From assembly GCF_021646545.1 (NCBI RefSeq), contig NZ_JAKIRP010000001.1:1240001-1304000 (forward strand): 64,000 bases of DNA, written 5' to 3'. The DNA comes from Chitinophaga filiformis (GTDB lineage Bacteria; Bacteroidota; Bacteroidia; Chitinophagales; Chitinophagaceae). How positions within the stretch are numbered: the first letter of the stretch is position 1; each line of letters begins with the position of its first letter. Positions 7,808 through 16,562 of this stretch are shown piece by piece. The notes under the pieces are model-generated. The model worked only from the letters and a program-made list of their open reading frames with translations. It was not told where the DNA came from and searched no databases. Both the position numbers and the translations under genes were made by a program.

Positions 7808-8596
7808 ATGAAAATCGCTCTGGCTTCCCCTCCTTTTCCCAAGTCGATCAATGACGGATTATTCTGGCTTGAAAAATTAGTAAAAGATGCAGCTGCGGCG
7901 CAGGCTGAGATTATCTGTTTTCCTGAATCATATCTTCCTGGCTATCCGGGGATGGGATACGAAGCAGAAGACCGCACACAGGAAAGGTTGCAGGCAGCAT
8001 TAGACAAAGTATGTGCAATTGCTTCAGAAAATTCAATTGCTATTATAGTTCCCATGGATTGGCATTATGAAGGGAAATTATTGAATGTGGCTTTTGTTGT
8101 TGCTGCCAGTGGAGAAGTGTTAGGATTCCAATCCAAGAATCAGTTAGATCCTACGGAAGACAATCTGTGGGAAGCAGGTACCGAGCGGCAGCTCTTTGAG
8201 GTCAATGGTGTGAAGTTCGGTATTACTATCTGTCATGAAGGATTCCGTTATCCTGAGTCTGTGAGATGGGCTGCACAGCGGGATGCTAAGATTGTGTTTT
8301 TTCCTCATTTTGGAGGAAGTAATACTGAGGGTATATTGCCTAAAGAGTGGGGCAGCAAAGAGAATCCTTACTATGAAAAAGCGATCATGCTGAGAGCAAT
8401 GGAGAATACCATTTATATGGCAAGCTCTAATTATGCGTCGCTTTATCCTGATGCAGCATCGTCAGTGGTAGCACCTGATGGTACTTGCGTTAAACATGAA
8501 GTGTATGGCAGGGTAGGGGTGATAGTAGCTGACGTCGATCCTTCACGGGCAACAGGATTATTGGCGAAGCGATTTAAGAATGGACTTTACAGCTGA
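7808..8596 (+). CDS. Carbon-nitrogen hydrolase (nitrilase superfamily amidase)
   Basis: 262 residues, a complete nitrilase-superfamily domain. The catalytic triad is visible: Glu40 in 'ICFPESYLPG', Lys110 in 'QSKNQLDPTEDN', and the nucleophile Cys142 in 'ITICHEGFRYPE'. Cytoplasmic, no signal peptide. Members hydrolyse non-peptide C-N bonds in amides, carbamoyl compounds or nitriles; here the 'CHEG' motif favours an amidase, but the substrate is open. It lies 30 bp after the SnoaL-ABM gene and may be co-transcribed; a TAACTTTG element at 7780-7787 could add a separate promoter. Its convergent neighbour is an alpha/beta hydrolase. Confidence 0.9.
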   Translation: MKIALASPPFPKSINDGLFWLEKLVKDAAAAQAEIICFPESYLPGYPGMGYEAEDRTQERLQAALDKVCAIASENSIAIIVPMDWHYEGKLLNVAFVVAASGEVLGFQSKNQLDPTEDNLWEAGTERQLFEVNGVKFGITICHEGFRYPESVRWAAQRDAKIVFFPHFGGSNTEGILPKEWGSKENPYYEKAIMLRAMENTIYMASSNYASLYPDAASSVVAPDGTCVKHEVYGRVGVIVADVDPSRATGLLAKRFKNGLYS

Positions 8597-8668
8597 TGGA
8601 ATACATCATTGAGTACTCATGAGAATGGACACAAGCAGTGAGTGTGCAGTGTTGCCGTAGCTGATAGT

Positions 8669-9322
8669 TTACAGCCTTTTCTCTACCCATTGCTTTGTTT
8701 CATCTACCAGCAAAGACATCACATCTTTTTTACCGGCTTTAAAAGAATGATCTGCGCCTTCCAGCTTTACCAAAGTCGCTTTCTTCAGAGAACCACAGAC
8801 TGTTTCAATCAGGTCCCAGGTAGCCAATGTATCTTTTGAGCCCTGCAGGAAAAGCATGGGTATTTTTATCTCTTTCAGATGATCGGCGCGTTCGATAGAA
8901 GGTTTACCGGCAGGGTGAAGTGGAAAGCCATAAAAGACGAGCCCCGCAACTTTACTATCTGGATTAGCTGCCAGGTATTGTGAACTCATTCTTCCTCCAA
9001 AAGATTTACCAGAAGCAAACAGCGGGAGTTTAGGCGCTAATTCATGCGCTTTCTTAATAGCGGCTTCTATTGTTGCGTGTGCGACGGCAGGTGAATCTGG
9101 TCTGCCTTTTTTATTTTCAGTAAAAGGAAAATTAAACCGTAAGGTGGCGATGCCTGCTTTAGAGAGTGCTTCAGCTAAACTTTCCATGAAGATATGCTCC
9201 ATACCGGCCCCGGCTCCATGTGCCAGGGTGAAGATACACGCTGGCTTGGCTGGCGTGATGTATTTGGCGGAGACTGTGCCTATGGCGGAAGATATCTCTA
9301 GTTTGAATGATTGCGTGCCCAT
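8669..9322 (-). CDS. KANL3/Tex30-type alpha/beta hydrolase
   Basis: 217 residues of a compact alpha/beta hydrolase of the KANL3/Tex30 or dienelactone-hydrolase-like kind. Features: oxyanion region 'FTLAHGAGAGMEHIFM', nucleophile Ser107 in 'ASGKSFGGRMSS', acid Asp164 in 'LQGSKDTLATWD', base His192 in 'EGADHSFKAG'. No signal peptide, so probably cytoplasmic. Its substrate is unknown. It is monocistronic, convergent with the amidase gene, and divergent from the DUF234 ATPase across the hairpin cluster at 9.4 kb. Confidence 0.88.
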   Translation of the reverse strand: MGTQSFKLEISSAIGTVSAKYITPAKPACIFTLAHGAGAGMEHIFMESLAEALSKAGIATLRFNFPFTENKKGRPDSPAVAHATIEAAIKKAHELAPKLPLFASGKSFGGRMSSQYLAANPDSKVAGLVFYGFPLHPAGKPSIERADHLKEIKIPMLFLQGSKDTLATWDLIETVCGSLKKATLVKLEGADHSFKAGKKDVMSLLVDETKQWVEKRL

Positions 9323-9413
9323 CGTAAGTAAAGGTAAATTATATCATGTTTATACATCATAATTTTGATGCTGATAGTATCAAATTCCATCTGGCCGGCA
9401 TGATTCTTACTGG

Positions 9414-9535
9414 TTTTGGCTGGGTATATGAAATTATACTCAGCCAAAACTCAGTAAAAAACTGGGTTTTGGCTGAGTATGAATAGCTATGCCCGGCCAA
9501 AAACGTGGAAAAAACGTACTTTTGGCTGAGTATAA
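9414..9535. repeat. Cluster of three overlapping or adjacent inverted repeats (motif TTTTGGCTGAGTATA)
   Basis: Five copies of one 15-bp motif alternate in direction. Inverted repeat 1 pairs 9414-9428 with 9435-9449. Inverted repeat 2 pairs 9436-9455 with 9461-9480 (20 bp, AAAAA loop). Inverted repeat 3 pairs about 9488-9506 with 9513-9534. Repeats 1 and 2 share an arm and therefore cannot form together. The last motif ends about 12 bp before the ATPase start codon. Confidence 0.88.
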
Positions 9536-9546
9536 AAGTGTGAATT

Positions 9547-10974
9547 ATGCTGGTAGGACGTATAGAAGAACAAAAGATACTAGCTGGAAGAATTGCATCC
9601 GGAGAATCGGAGCTAATTGCAGTATACGGCCGACGTCGGGTTGGGAAGACGTTTCTTATCCGTAGTTATTTCAAAGAGAGGATCATTTTTGAGGTGACTG
9701 GAATTCATGGCGCTTCACTTAGGGAACAGTTACAGAATTTTGGTCTTGCGCTGCAAACTGCTATGAAGAGTAATGTGCCCATTGCTACGCCAGCGAATTG
9801 GATACAGGCATTTCACATCATGGATCAGTATCTGAATGGCTTACCCAAAAGTAAACCAGCAGTATTATTCTTTGATGAATTTCCCTGGTTTCATACCCAA
9901 AAGTCAGGCTTTCTGCAGGCATTTGAACATTGGTGGAATAGTTCTGCTTCAAAGAAAGATCATCTTAAAGTGATTATTTGCGGGTCGGCCGCTTCCTGGA
10001 TGATCGACCAGGTGATCAATAACAAAGGAGGCTTGCATAACCGGGTGACTCAGACCATTCGCCTGCTCCCATTTACGCTTGCGGAAACCGAACAATATTT
10101 GCTTGGCCGGGGTATCCGGCTAAGCAAATATTTGATCCTACAGCTCTATATGGCCATAGGAGGGATACCGCACTATCTTAAGGGAATCCAAAAAGGAGAA
10201 AGTGTTGTTCAGGCGATAGATAGGCTGTGTTTTACTAAGGATGGTTTTTTAAAGGGTGAGTTCAAAAACCTTTACCAATCTTTGTTTAACGACTCTCATC
10301 ACCACGAAGAGGTGATCCGTGCGCTTGCTAAGAATGCAAAAGGGCTTAGCCGCAACGAAATAATAGATGAATGTGGATTTAGTTCGGGCGGCTCAACGAC
10401 CAAAATCCTGAATGAGCTTGAAGAATCAGGATTTATCACACCTTATGTCCCTTTTGGGAAAAATGAAAAAGAAAGCATCTATAAACTTTCCGATGAGTAT
10501 TCTCTATTTTATCTGAAATTCATCGAACACGCCCTGGCCACTGGTGCGGGTACCTGGCTCCGGCAATCAACAACCGCCTCGTATACAAGTTGGAGCGGGT
10601 TTGCGTTTGAGTCGGTTTGTCAAAAACATGTTCTGCAGATCAAAAAGGCGTTGGGTATCGAAGGCGTATTTACTAAGGCTTCCAGTTGGCGATATAAGCC
10701 TGCTAAAGGAAAGAAGGGGGCACAGATCGATCTGCTGCTCGACAGGCAGGATAAAGTGATCAATCTTTGTGAAATGAAGTTTACCAATGGTGAATTTGTT
10801 ATTGACAAAAAATATGCGGAGGAATTGGAAAATAAGAAGGCCGTGTTTCGGTCTGAAACGAAAACCAGGAGTACAATTTTTTCTACCATGATCACCACTT
10901 ATGGTGTGAAGAAAAACGATTACTACCGCGACATCGTGGACGGGGAAGTACTAGCAGAAGATTTATTTAAATAA
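9547..10974 (+). CDS. AAA-type ATPase with C-terminal DUF234 (PD-(D/E)XK-like) domain
   Basis: 475 residues. The N-terminal domain is a STAND/archaeal-type ATPase: P-loop 'GRRRVGKT' (28-35), Walker B 'VLFFDEFPW' with Asp110-Glu111, and sensor-like 'IICGSAASWMIDQV'. A winged-helix region follows (about 270-320: 'LSRNEIIDECGFSSGG'), then DUF234 with Asp395 in 'QIDLLLD' and Glu409-x-Lys411 in 'CEMKF', the layout of a PD-(D/E)XK nuclease core. Such proteins are common in archaea and scattered in bacteria, often transferred horizontally; biological roles are poorly defined. It starts right behind a cluster of mutually exclusive hairpins, suggesting RNA-level or operator control. A weak terminator follows. 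Confidence 0.88.
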   Translation: MLVGRIEEQKILAGRIASGESELIAVYGRRRVGKTFLIRSYFKERIIFEVTGIHGASLREQLQNFGLALQTAMKSNVPIATPANWIQAFHIMDQYLNGLPKSKPAVLFFDEFPWFHTQKSGFLQAFEHWWNSSASKKDHLKVIICGSAASWMIDQVINNKGGLHNRVTQTIRLLPFTLAETEQYLLGRGIRLSKYLILQLYMAIGGIPHYLKGIQKGESVVQAIDRLCFTKDGFLKGEFKNLYQSLFNDSHHHEEVIRALAKNAKGLSRNEIIDECGFSSGGSTTKILNELEESGFITPYVPFGKNEKESIYKLSDEYSLFYLKFIEHALATGAGTWLRQSTTASYTSWSGFAFESVCQKHVLQIKKALGIEGVFTKASSWRYKPAKGKKGAQIDLLLDRQDKVINLCEMKFTNGEFVIDKKYAEELENKKAVFRSETKTRSTIFSTMITTYGVKKNDYYRDIVDGEVLAEDLFK

Positions 10975-10998
10975 ATAATCGTCGCCGTTCGGTAAAAA

Positions 10999-11024
10999 AA
11001 AAGCCAGCATCACTGCTGACTTTT
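10999..11024 (+). terminator. Weak rho-independent terminator
   Basis: Stem AAAAGCCAGCA / TGCTGACTTTT with one mismatch and a TCAC loop, just after the DUF234 ATPase gene. Confidence 0.6.
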
Positions 11025-11029
11025 CTTCG

Positions 11030-11101
11030 TAGCCCGGACAAGAATCGAACTTGTATCTAAAGTTTAGGAAACTTCTATTCTATCCATTGAACTACCGGGC
11101 C
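11030..11101 (-). tRNA. tRNA-Arg (anticodon CCT)
   Basis: Read on the minus strand, the acceptor stem GGCCCGG pairs with CCGGGCT, the D stem is GTTC/GAAT, the anticodon stem GAAGT/ACTTT encloses the loop TTCCTAA (anticodon CCT, reads AGG), and the T arm is ACAAG-TTCGATT-CTTGT. The 3' CCA is not encoded. Confidence 0.95.
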
Positions 11102-11161
11102 ATAGGGCATGAACCCTAAAGTGGAGTGCAAAAGTAAACGTTTTTTACATATTTCGAGCAT

Positions 11162-12970
11162 TTAGCTCAAAATTTGCCCGCTCACAGTGCTATTGTAAAT
11201 TTTCTCAATCTGTTGCTCGTATTTCTGGGTGATCACTTTCCGCTTTACTTTAAGGGTAGGGGAGAGCTCTCCGTTGGCGATTGTCCATTCCCTGGGCAGC
11301 AGTTCAAATTTCTTGATCTGCTCTATATGGCTGAAATACTGATTATACTTCTCAACGACCTGTTGATAAAGTTGCTGGATATCATCGTTTTGCAGCAGTT
11401 CTTCATGAGAAGAGGTATGAAGGCCTTTTTTTGCAGCCCAGCTCTCCAGTTGCGTGAAAGAGGGAACGATCAGGGCGGCGGTAAATTTACGTCCTTCACC
11501 TACCACCATGATCTGCTCAATAAAGGGCGATTCCTTGAATTTATTCTCGATAGGCTGCGGAGCCACGAATTTTCCTCCGGAGGTCTTAAACAGCTCCTTT
11601 TTACGGTCTGTGATCTTCAGGAACTTATTGTTGACGAGTACGCCAATATCGCCGGTGTGGAACCAGCCGTTTGTGATCGCATCGGCGGTCAGGTCCGGGC
11701 GTTTGTAATATCCGAGTGTAATGTTAGGTCCTTTACAAAGGATCTCGCCATCTTCTGCTATTTTAACTTCCACATTACTGATGAGCGGGCCTACCGTTCC
11801 AAACATACGGTCTTTAACATTTACACGGTTAACACTGATCACGGGTGATGTTTCAGTAAGGCCATAGCCCTCGAGAATGGGGATATTGGCAGCAGTGAAT
11901 ATTTTCAGTAACCTCACCTGGCAGGCAGCAGAGCCAACAACAACAGCGTCGATATTGCCTCCCAGCGCTTCCCGCCATTTCTTGAACACAAGTTTATTGG
12001 CAATAGACAACTGGAAGTTATACCACCAGCCCATGGATTTATTGATCTCATATTTCTTGCCCAGTTCTACAGACCAGAAGAAAAGAGCGCGTTTGATACC
12101 CTTTAATTCCAGTCCTTTGGACATGATCTTTTCATATACTTTTTCGAGCAGCCGAGGTACCGTAGTAAAGATGCTTGGCTTCACCTCACGCAGGTTGTCG
12201 GCGATGGTTTCCATACTTTCGGCATAGTAAATAGGTACTCCTGCAGTAAGGTATACATAGGTTACCATACGTTCGAAAACATGATTGAGCGGTAGGAAGC
12301 TGAGTGCTCTGGCCTCCTGGCTTACAGGCAGATAAGGTATACATGCCATCACATTGCTCATAATATTCCTGTGATTCAGCATGACACCTTTAGGTGTGCC
12401 GGTAGTGCCCGAAGTATAGATGATAGTAGCCAGTTGTTCAGGATCGATTTTTTCCCTGATTACCTTTATCCTTTCAATATCCTCCTGTTTAGCCATATCC
12501 GGGATCTCGCTCCAGTGGCGGCAGCCTGGTATTTTGGTAAAGGAAAAGATCTCTTTGAGGTGGGATAATTTATGACGGATAGGTGCGATCTTGTCAAGTA
12601 TATCCTGGCCGCTTATGAAAAGAATGGAAGCGCCTGAATCATTCAGAATGAACTCCGTTTCGTGTTCGCTGATTGTCGGATATAATGGCGCCAGCACAGC
12701 CCCGGCCTGTTGGCAGGCAAGATCTGTCAGCATCCATTCCGGACGGTTAGGGGATACTATTGCAATCTTGTCTGAGCCTTCAGGAGTGGTGTCTCCTTTG
12801 CCTATACCAAGTTGTAGCAGCCCTGCACTAAAGCGGAGTGTAAGATCGGCTACTTCCTGTGTGCTGTATTTTTTCCAGACATTGTTTTCTTTTCCTACCA
12901 GCATGTCTGACTTTGGGAAGTTCTTAAGCTGGTGCTCGATAACGTCAAATAATCTGCGTGGCTGCTCCAT
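11162..12970 (-). CDS. Long-chain fatty acid--CoA ligase (AMP-dependent synthetase)
   Basis: 602 residues, the usual length of the FadD15-like long-chain acyl-CoA synthetases found in Bacteroidota. It carries the P-loop-like motif 'IIYTSGTTGTPKGVM' (about 184-198), 'GYGLTETSP' for adenylate binding, 'GWFHTGDIG', and the hinge 'ITDRKKELFKTSGGK' with the C-terminal catalytic lysine domain behind it. It activates fatty acids with ATP and CoA for beta-oxidation or lipid synthesis, probably at the inner face of the membrane. It appears monocistronic, lying between a tRNA-Arg and a 2TM-domain gene on the same strand. Confidence 0.93.
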   Translation of the reverse strand: MEQPRRLFDVIEHQLKNFPKSDMLVGKENNVWKKYSTQEVADLTLRFSAGLLQLGIGKGDTTPEGSDKIAIVSPNRPEWMLTDLACQQAGAVLAPLYPTISEHETEFILNDSGASILFISGQDILDKIAPIRHKLSHLKEIFSFTKIPGCRHWSEIPDMAKQEDIERIKVIREKIDPEQLATIIYTSGTTGTPKGVMLNHRNIMSNVMACIPYLPVSQEARALSFLPLNHVFERMVTYVYLTAGVPIYYAESMETIADNLREVKPSIFTTVPRLLEKVYEKIMSKGLELKGIKRALFFWSVELGKKYEINKSMGWWYNFQLSIANKLVFKKWREALGGNIDAVVVGSAACQVRLLKIFTAANIPILEGYGLTETSPVISVNRVNVKDRMFGTVGPLISNVEVKIAEDGEILCKGPNITLGYYKRPDLTADAITNGWFHTGDIGVLVNNKFLKITDRKKELFKTSGGKFVAPQPIENKFKESPFIEQIMVVGEGRKFTAALIVPSFTQLESWAAKKGLHTSSHEELLQNDDIQQLYQQVVEKYNQYFSHIEQIKKFELLPREWTIANGELSPTLKVKRKVITQKYEQQIEKIYNSTVSGQILS

Positions 12971-13036
12971 ATTGTAGATCTGGCTTACGTGGTGTACCTC
13001 TTATAAAGGTAGTGGAATTTATAGAAGTGCGGAGTT

Positions 13037-13327
13037 TTATACGCCCCTGCGTTGCTTTTCTGCCTGAAGCTTTTCATACTCTTTTACTGCATCTCCGAAT
13101 GGATCGCGATGCCAGGCGTTAAAATACTGGAACGCCAGTGCAAGCCCCCAGCCAATTCCCGGCCATACAGGCCATGGAGTGCCACCGTGCCCATAGGCTC
13201 CTGTAGCCAGCCAGATTGCCCAGAAGAATGCATTCGTAACGAGGTAAATGATAAGTGACGTTTTGAATTTCGCTCTTGACTGGGCGATTTTCCAAAGTCG
13301 TTCATCACGTTGAGAAGTTGTTTCCAT
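13037..13327 (-). CDS. 2TM domain membrane protein
   Basis: 96 residues with a 2TM domain: a charged N terminus ('DERLWKIAQSRAKFKTSL'), two hydrophobic helices (about 25-42 and 52-68) joined by a Gly/Pro/Trp-rich loop ('GAYGHGGTPWPVWPGIGWG'), then 'YFNAWHRDPF' and a charged helix. The family is frequent in Bacteroidota, sometimes fused to LytTR or histidine kinase domains; no function is known for the stand-alone form. It precedes the acyl-CoA ligase gene on the same strand with a 66-bp gap and could be co-transcribed with it. Confidence 0.85.
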   Translation of the reverse strand: METTSQRDERLWKIAQSRAKFKTSLIIYLVTNAFFWAIWLATGAYGHGGTPWPVWPGIGWGLALAFQYFNAWHRDPFGDAVKEYEKLQAEKQRRGV

Positions 13328-13647
13328 ATGTATGAGATTTAAGCCCCGACTAAATATAATAATTTTTCCTGAATAGTATTGCTGGGTTGGGATAGAAGCC
13401 AGACAAATAAAAAAGGAGGCAAAAACATTGTCCAGCCTGGAACTGCAATGTTATTTCAGCAGCACTATATAATTTTGGTTAACGACCTGATGGACAGACT
13501 GCTTAACGCGATACAAAATATTTCACCCGGCATTCCACGAATCACATATAAACATATTGGTTAAACTTCATTGCATATACATACTAAAGATTGTGTCTTA
13601 ATGGTTATTTAATTGATGAAACCCAGAGCGTTTTATCTAATAATGCA

Positions 13648-13696
13648 CTCACCAGTCCCTGGTGACAAAATCCTTTTGCCGACAGGGACCGGTGAG
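13648..13696. repeat. Long stem-loop downstream of the MFS gene
   Basis: Arms 13648-13661 and 13683-13696 pair over 14 bp with one mismatch or wobble; the interior forms a further CAAAA/TTTTG stem with a TCC loop. There is no T run, so it may be an mRNA 3'-end stabiliser rather than a simple terminator. The remaining part of the 13328-13702 gap shows no convincing gene. Confidence 0.7.
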
Positions 13697-13702
13697 CTGG
13701 TT

Positions 13703-14935
13703 TTATTTCGATTTACCTGAACGTTCCACATCAGGAAGCAGGCCTGTAAGTAAGCCTATTAGCGGCAGATAAGCACATACGTCAAATACATAGGCAATGC
13801 TGGTCTTGTCGGCCAGTTTTCCCAGTAAGGCAGACCCGATGCCGCCCATCCCAAATGCAAGCCCGAAGAACAATCCGGCGATCATACCTACTTTGCCTGG
13901 CACTAATTCCTGTGCATAAACAAGAATGGCTGAGAAAGCAGATGACAGGATCACGCCAATAAATACACTAAGTACAGATGTCCAGAACAGGTTAGCATGT
14001 GGCAATAACAGTGAGAACGGTGCTACTCCCAATATCGATATCCAGATCACATACTTTCTTCCTATACGGTCGCCCACTGGTCCGCCGATGAAAGTACCTG
14101 CAGCAATTGCAAAAAGGAAGATAAAGAGATACACCTGCGCAGCTGATACCGACACATGGAATTTATCAATGAGGTAAAATGTATAATAAGTGGTCATACT
14201 GGCCATGTAAAAGTATTTGGAGAAGATCAGCACCAGCAATATGCTCAGTGCAAAAATGACTTTACCCCTGGATAGCTGTACATGTGCTGATGTACCCGCA
14301 CCTTTCGATTTACTGCGGATGCGATGTGTATTGTTTTTATACCATGCCCCGATATTGATCATCACAACTATGGCCAGCAACGCTGCCAGTGAGAACCAGC
14401 TGATGCTGGACTGACCTTTTGGTACAATGATCATGGCTGCGAGCAGTGGCCCCAGAGAGCTACCTGCATTTCCTCCCAGTTGAAAAAGCGATTGTGCCAT
14501 ACCATGCCTGCCACCGGAAGCCATATAGGCCAGGCGGGAAGCTTCTGGATGGAAAATGGAAGAGCCTACGCCAACCAAAGCCACCGACAATAAAACCAGG
14601 TAAAAATGGTGTGCCTGGGAAAGACTGATCAGTCCCACTAAGGTAAAGCCCATGCCAATGGCAAGTGAATAGGGCTTCGGATTTTTGTCAGTATAAAACC
14701 CTACTAACGGTTGCAGCAGGGACGCTGTCAGCTGATAAGAGAGCGTGATCAGTCCTATCTGGCTGAAAGAGAGTTGAAGGGAATCTTTAACGATCGGATA
14801 GATGGCAGGTATCAGTGACTGTATAGTGTCATTGATCATGTGGGAGAAGCTGAGCGCGATCAGAATAGAAAATACGGTATTCTGCGCGGCCTGCTGTGCC
14901 TGCGCTTTAGCGGTTTCCTGTAATGTTTTTTCCAT
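13703..14935 (-). CDS. MFS transporter, fosmidomycin-resistance (Fsr) type
   Basis: 410 residues with about 12 hydrophobic segments. The sequence 'LSFSHMINDTIQSLIPAIYPIVKDSLQLSF' and the loop 'VGVGSSIFHPEASRLAYMASGG' are characteristic of the Fsr-like subgroup of the major facilitator superfamily, drug:proton antiporters in the inner membrane. The true substrate is unknown. The regulator gene lies 6 bp upstream on the same strand, so regulator and exporter form a two-gene operon, which implies control by the regulator's ligand. Confidence 0.9.
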   Translation of the reverse strand: MEKTLQETAKAQAQQAAQNTVFSILIALSFSHMINDTIQSLIPAIYPIVKDSLQLSFSQIGLITLSYQLTASLLQPLVGFYTDKNPKPYSLAIGMGFTLVGLISLSQAHHFYLVLLSVALVGVGSSIFHPEASRLAYMASGGRHGMAQSLFQLGGNAGSSLGPLLAAMIIVPKGQSSISWFSLAALLAIVVMINIGAWYKNNTHRIRSKSKGAGTSAHVQLSRGKVIFALSILLVLIFSKYFYMASMTTYYTFYLIDKFHVSVSAAQVYLFIFLFAIAAGTFIGGPVGDRIGRKYVIWISILGVAPFSLLLPHANLFWTSVLSVFIGVILSSAFSAILVYAQELVPGKVGMIAGLFFGLAFGMGGIGSALLGKLADKTSIAYVFDVCAYLPLIGLLTGLLPDVERSGKSK

Positions 14936-14941
14936 GACTGT

Positions 14942-15616
14942 TTACTTTGCTGGCTCGTCGTTTTTATGTTGGGTAATACGTTGGGCCCATTGCCAGGCTT
15001 TCTGTGCATCCTGGGCAATGATGCTATTTAAAAGGTTCTTATGCAGATGCTGGGTCTCTCTAAAGCTTTCAGCGTTTTTGAACTGTGCTATAAAGTGATT
15101 TTTCAGGTGATGCGCCACCGTTTTATAGAGGTCGGTCAGGATGCTATTGCCTGACGCTTCCGCAATGGCGACGTGGAAACTTATATCAGCCTCAATGGCG
15201 CTGGCTGTATCATCAGCAATGGCAGCTTCCTTCCTCTTTTTCAGATAAGCCTCCATTTTATCGATATCTTCCGCCGTTCTGTTCACAGCAGCCTTCTGTG
15301 CTATCTTCATTTCCAGCAGCTGGCGAACTTCATCGATGTCGTCCACAGCGGCCCGTTTTATCCGTTGAGGAAAAGGCTCTTCAATACCAGTACTGGCCTC
15401 TACAAAGGTGCCCAGCCCCTGTTGTACACGTAGTACGCCACTGTTGGCCAGGATGCGCACTGCTTCCCTTATGGATGAACGGCCCACGCCGTAGGCCTGC
15501 ATCAAAGCTGGCTCTGTCGGTAATTTCTCTCCTGGTTTATACGTCCCGAGAGATATCTGCTCCTGTAACCGCTGGGCCACTTCGTCGGCGAGGCTGTTTC
15601 TCTTAATAGATGTCAT
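14942..15616 (-). CDS. FadR-type GntR family transcriptional regulator
   Basis: 224 residues. Residues about 8-75 form a GntR winged helix ('LADEVAQRLQEQISLGTYKPGEKLPTE' region, then 'YGVGRSSIREAVRILANSG'), and about 95-215 form an FCD ligand-binding helical domain with metal-site candidates Asp and His ('EADISFHVAIAEASGN', 'HHLKNHF', 'TQHLHKNLLNSI'). Family members bind carboxylic acids such as lactate, gluconate or fatty acyl-CoA. It is the first gene of the operon with the Fsr-type exporter and probably represses it; a promoter-like TATCTTTG element lies upstream but on the opposite strand. Confidence 0.9.
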   Translation of the reverse strand: MTSIKRNSLADEVAQRLQEQISLGTYKPGEKLPTEPALMQAYGVGRSSIREAVRILANSGVLRVQQGLGTFVEASTGIEEPFPQRIKRAAVDDIDEVRQLLEMKIAQKAAVNRTAEDIDKMEAYLKKRKEAAIADDTASAIEADISFHVAIAEASGNSILTDLYKTVAHHLKNHFIAQFKNAESFRETQHLHKNLLNSIIAQDAQKAWQWAQRITQHKNDEPAK

Positions 15617-15687
15617 AAGTTAGTCGTCATATCATCTGATGATTCAAAGGTAAGGAATCTCCCGGTTTCCTCACATCTTTTTTTATT

Positions 15688-15695
15688 TATCTTTG
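15688..15695 (+). promoter_or_regulatory. Putative -7 promoter element
   Basis: TATCTTTG (TAnnTTTG) 78 bp upstream of the TPR membrane protein gene; TTTCC at 15666-15670 stands at the -33 position. Confidence 0.4.
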
Positions 15696-15772
15696 CGCCT
15701 CTTAGAAGAAATAAGCTATAAAACGTGCAACTTTGTAACGGGTTCCACGAGATTTTAAAACAAGACTAACAA

Positions 15773-16423
15773 ATGAAAGCATTTAACTTTTTTATTCTAT
15801 ATCGTCTGCCATTGGGTATTATCTTCCTGTTAGGTGGTGTTGCACTGGGAATCACCGTAGGCTGGTGGGAAGCTGCTATCGTACTGCTGATCGGTGTGGT
15901 ATGCCTGGTTACACACTTCATGTTCGGTCCTATGAGGCTGGTACAGGAAGCGGTGGAAGCTGGTGATATTGATAAGGCGATGGGAATGATGAACAAGATC
16001 GCTTTCCCTAAACTGCTGTACAAGCCGATCCGCTCTGTGTACTACTTCATGCAGAGTAATATGGCAATGTATAATAAGGACCTGGACAAGGCAGAAGCGA
16101 CTATCCGCCAGAGTATCAAATCCGGTAGTCCGATGAAGGAATACGAAGGCATGCAATACTTCCAGCTGGGTACCATCGCTTACCAGAAAAACGACATGAA
16201 GGAAGCTGACCAGAACCTGAAGAAAGCGGTTAGAATGGGGCTGCCTGACAAAGAAAATACAGCTGCTGCACTGCTTACTCTTGCTTCTATTGCCATGAGC
16301 CGCAGGGACTTTAAAACAGCAAAAGATTACTTCCGCAGAGCTAAGGCACAAAAGCCGACCACTGCGCAGATAGTAAGCCAGATAAAAGAAATGGACAAAT
16401 ACATCTCCCGTATGCCCGGTTGA
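15773..16423 (+). CDS. Membrane-anchored tetratricopeptide-repeat protein
   Basis: 216 residues. Two hydrophobic helices at about 5-25 and 30-50 ('FILYRLPLGIIFLLGGVALG', 'WWEAAIVLLIGVVCLVTHFM') anchor it in the inner membrane. The rest is helical with TPR-like pairs, e.g. 'MYNKDLDKAEATIRQSIKSG', 'FQLGTIAYQKNDMKEADQNLKKAV' and 'AALLTLASIAMSRRDFKTAKDYFRRA'. TPRs mediate protein contacts; the partner is unknown. It is a single-gene unit with an upstream TAnnTTTG element and its own terminator. Confidence 0.82.
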   Translation: MKAFNFFILYRLPLGIIFLLGGVALGITVGWWEAAIVLLIGVVCLVTHFMFGPMRLVQEAVEAGDIDKAMGMMNKIAFPKLLYKPIRSVYYFMQSNMAMYNKDLDKAEATIRQSIKSGSPMKEYEGMQYFQLGTIAYQKNDMKEADQNLKKAVRMGLPDKENTAAALLTLASIAMSRRDFKTAKDYFRRAKAQKPTTAQIVSQIKEMDKYISRMPG

Positions 16424-16441
16424 TGGACCTGCTTATACCAG

Positions 16442-16471
16442 AAAGGCGTCCTGTTCCTGCAGGGCGCCTTT
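16442..16471 (+). terminator. Rho-independent terminator
   Basis: 12-bp stem AAAGGCGTCCTG / CAGGGCGCCTTT (one G-T pair), 6-nt loop, T run, 18 bp after the TPR gene stop. Confidence 0.88.
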
Positions 16472-16535
16472 TTTATTGCCGCAATTATTTGTATCTATTA
16501 TACTATATTCAAATATGTAGTAACCAATTAAACCT

Positions 16536-16543
16536 TATTTTTG
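16536..16543 (+). promoter_or_regulatory. Putative -7 promoter element
   Basis: TATTTTTG (TAnnTTTG) 19 bp before the ATG of the MarC-like gene; no clear TTG at the -33 distance. Confidence 0.4.
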
Positions 16544-16562
16544 TCCAAAACACACTCATCCT

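Noticed and set aside
13379..13564. 61-codon open frame in the gap after the 2TM gene
   Set aside because: No promoter, no recognisable domain, and codon use unlike neighbouring genes.
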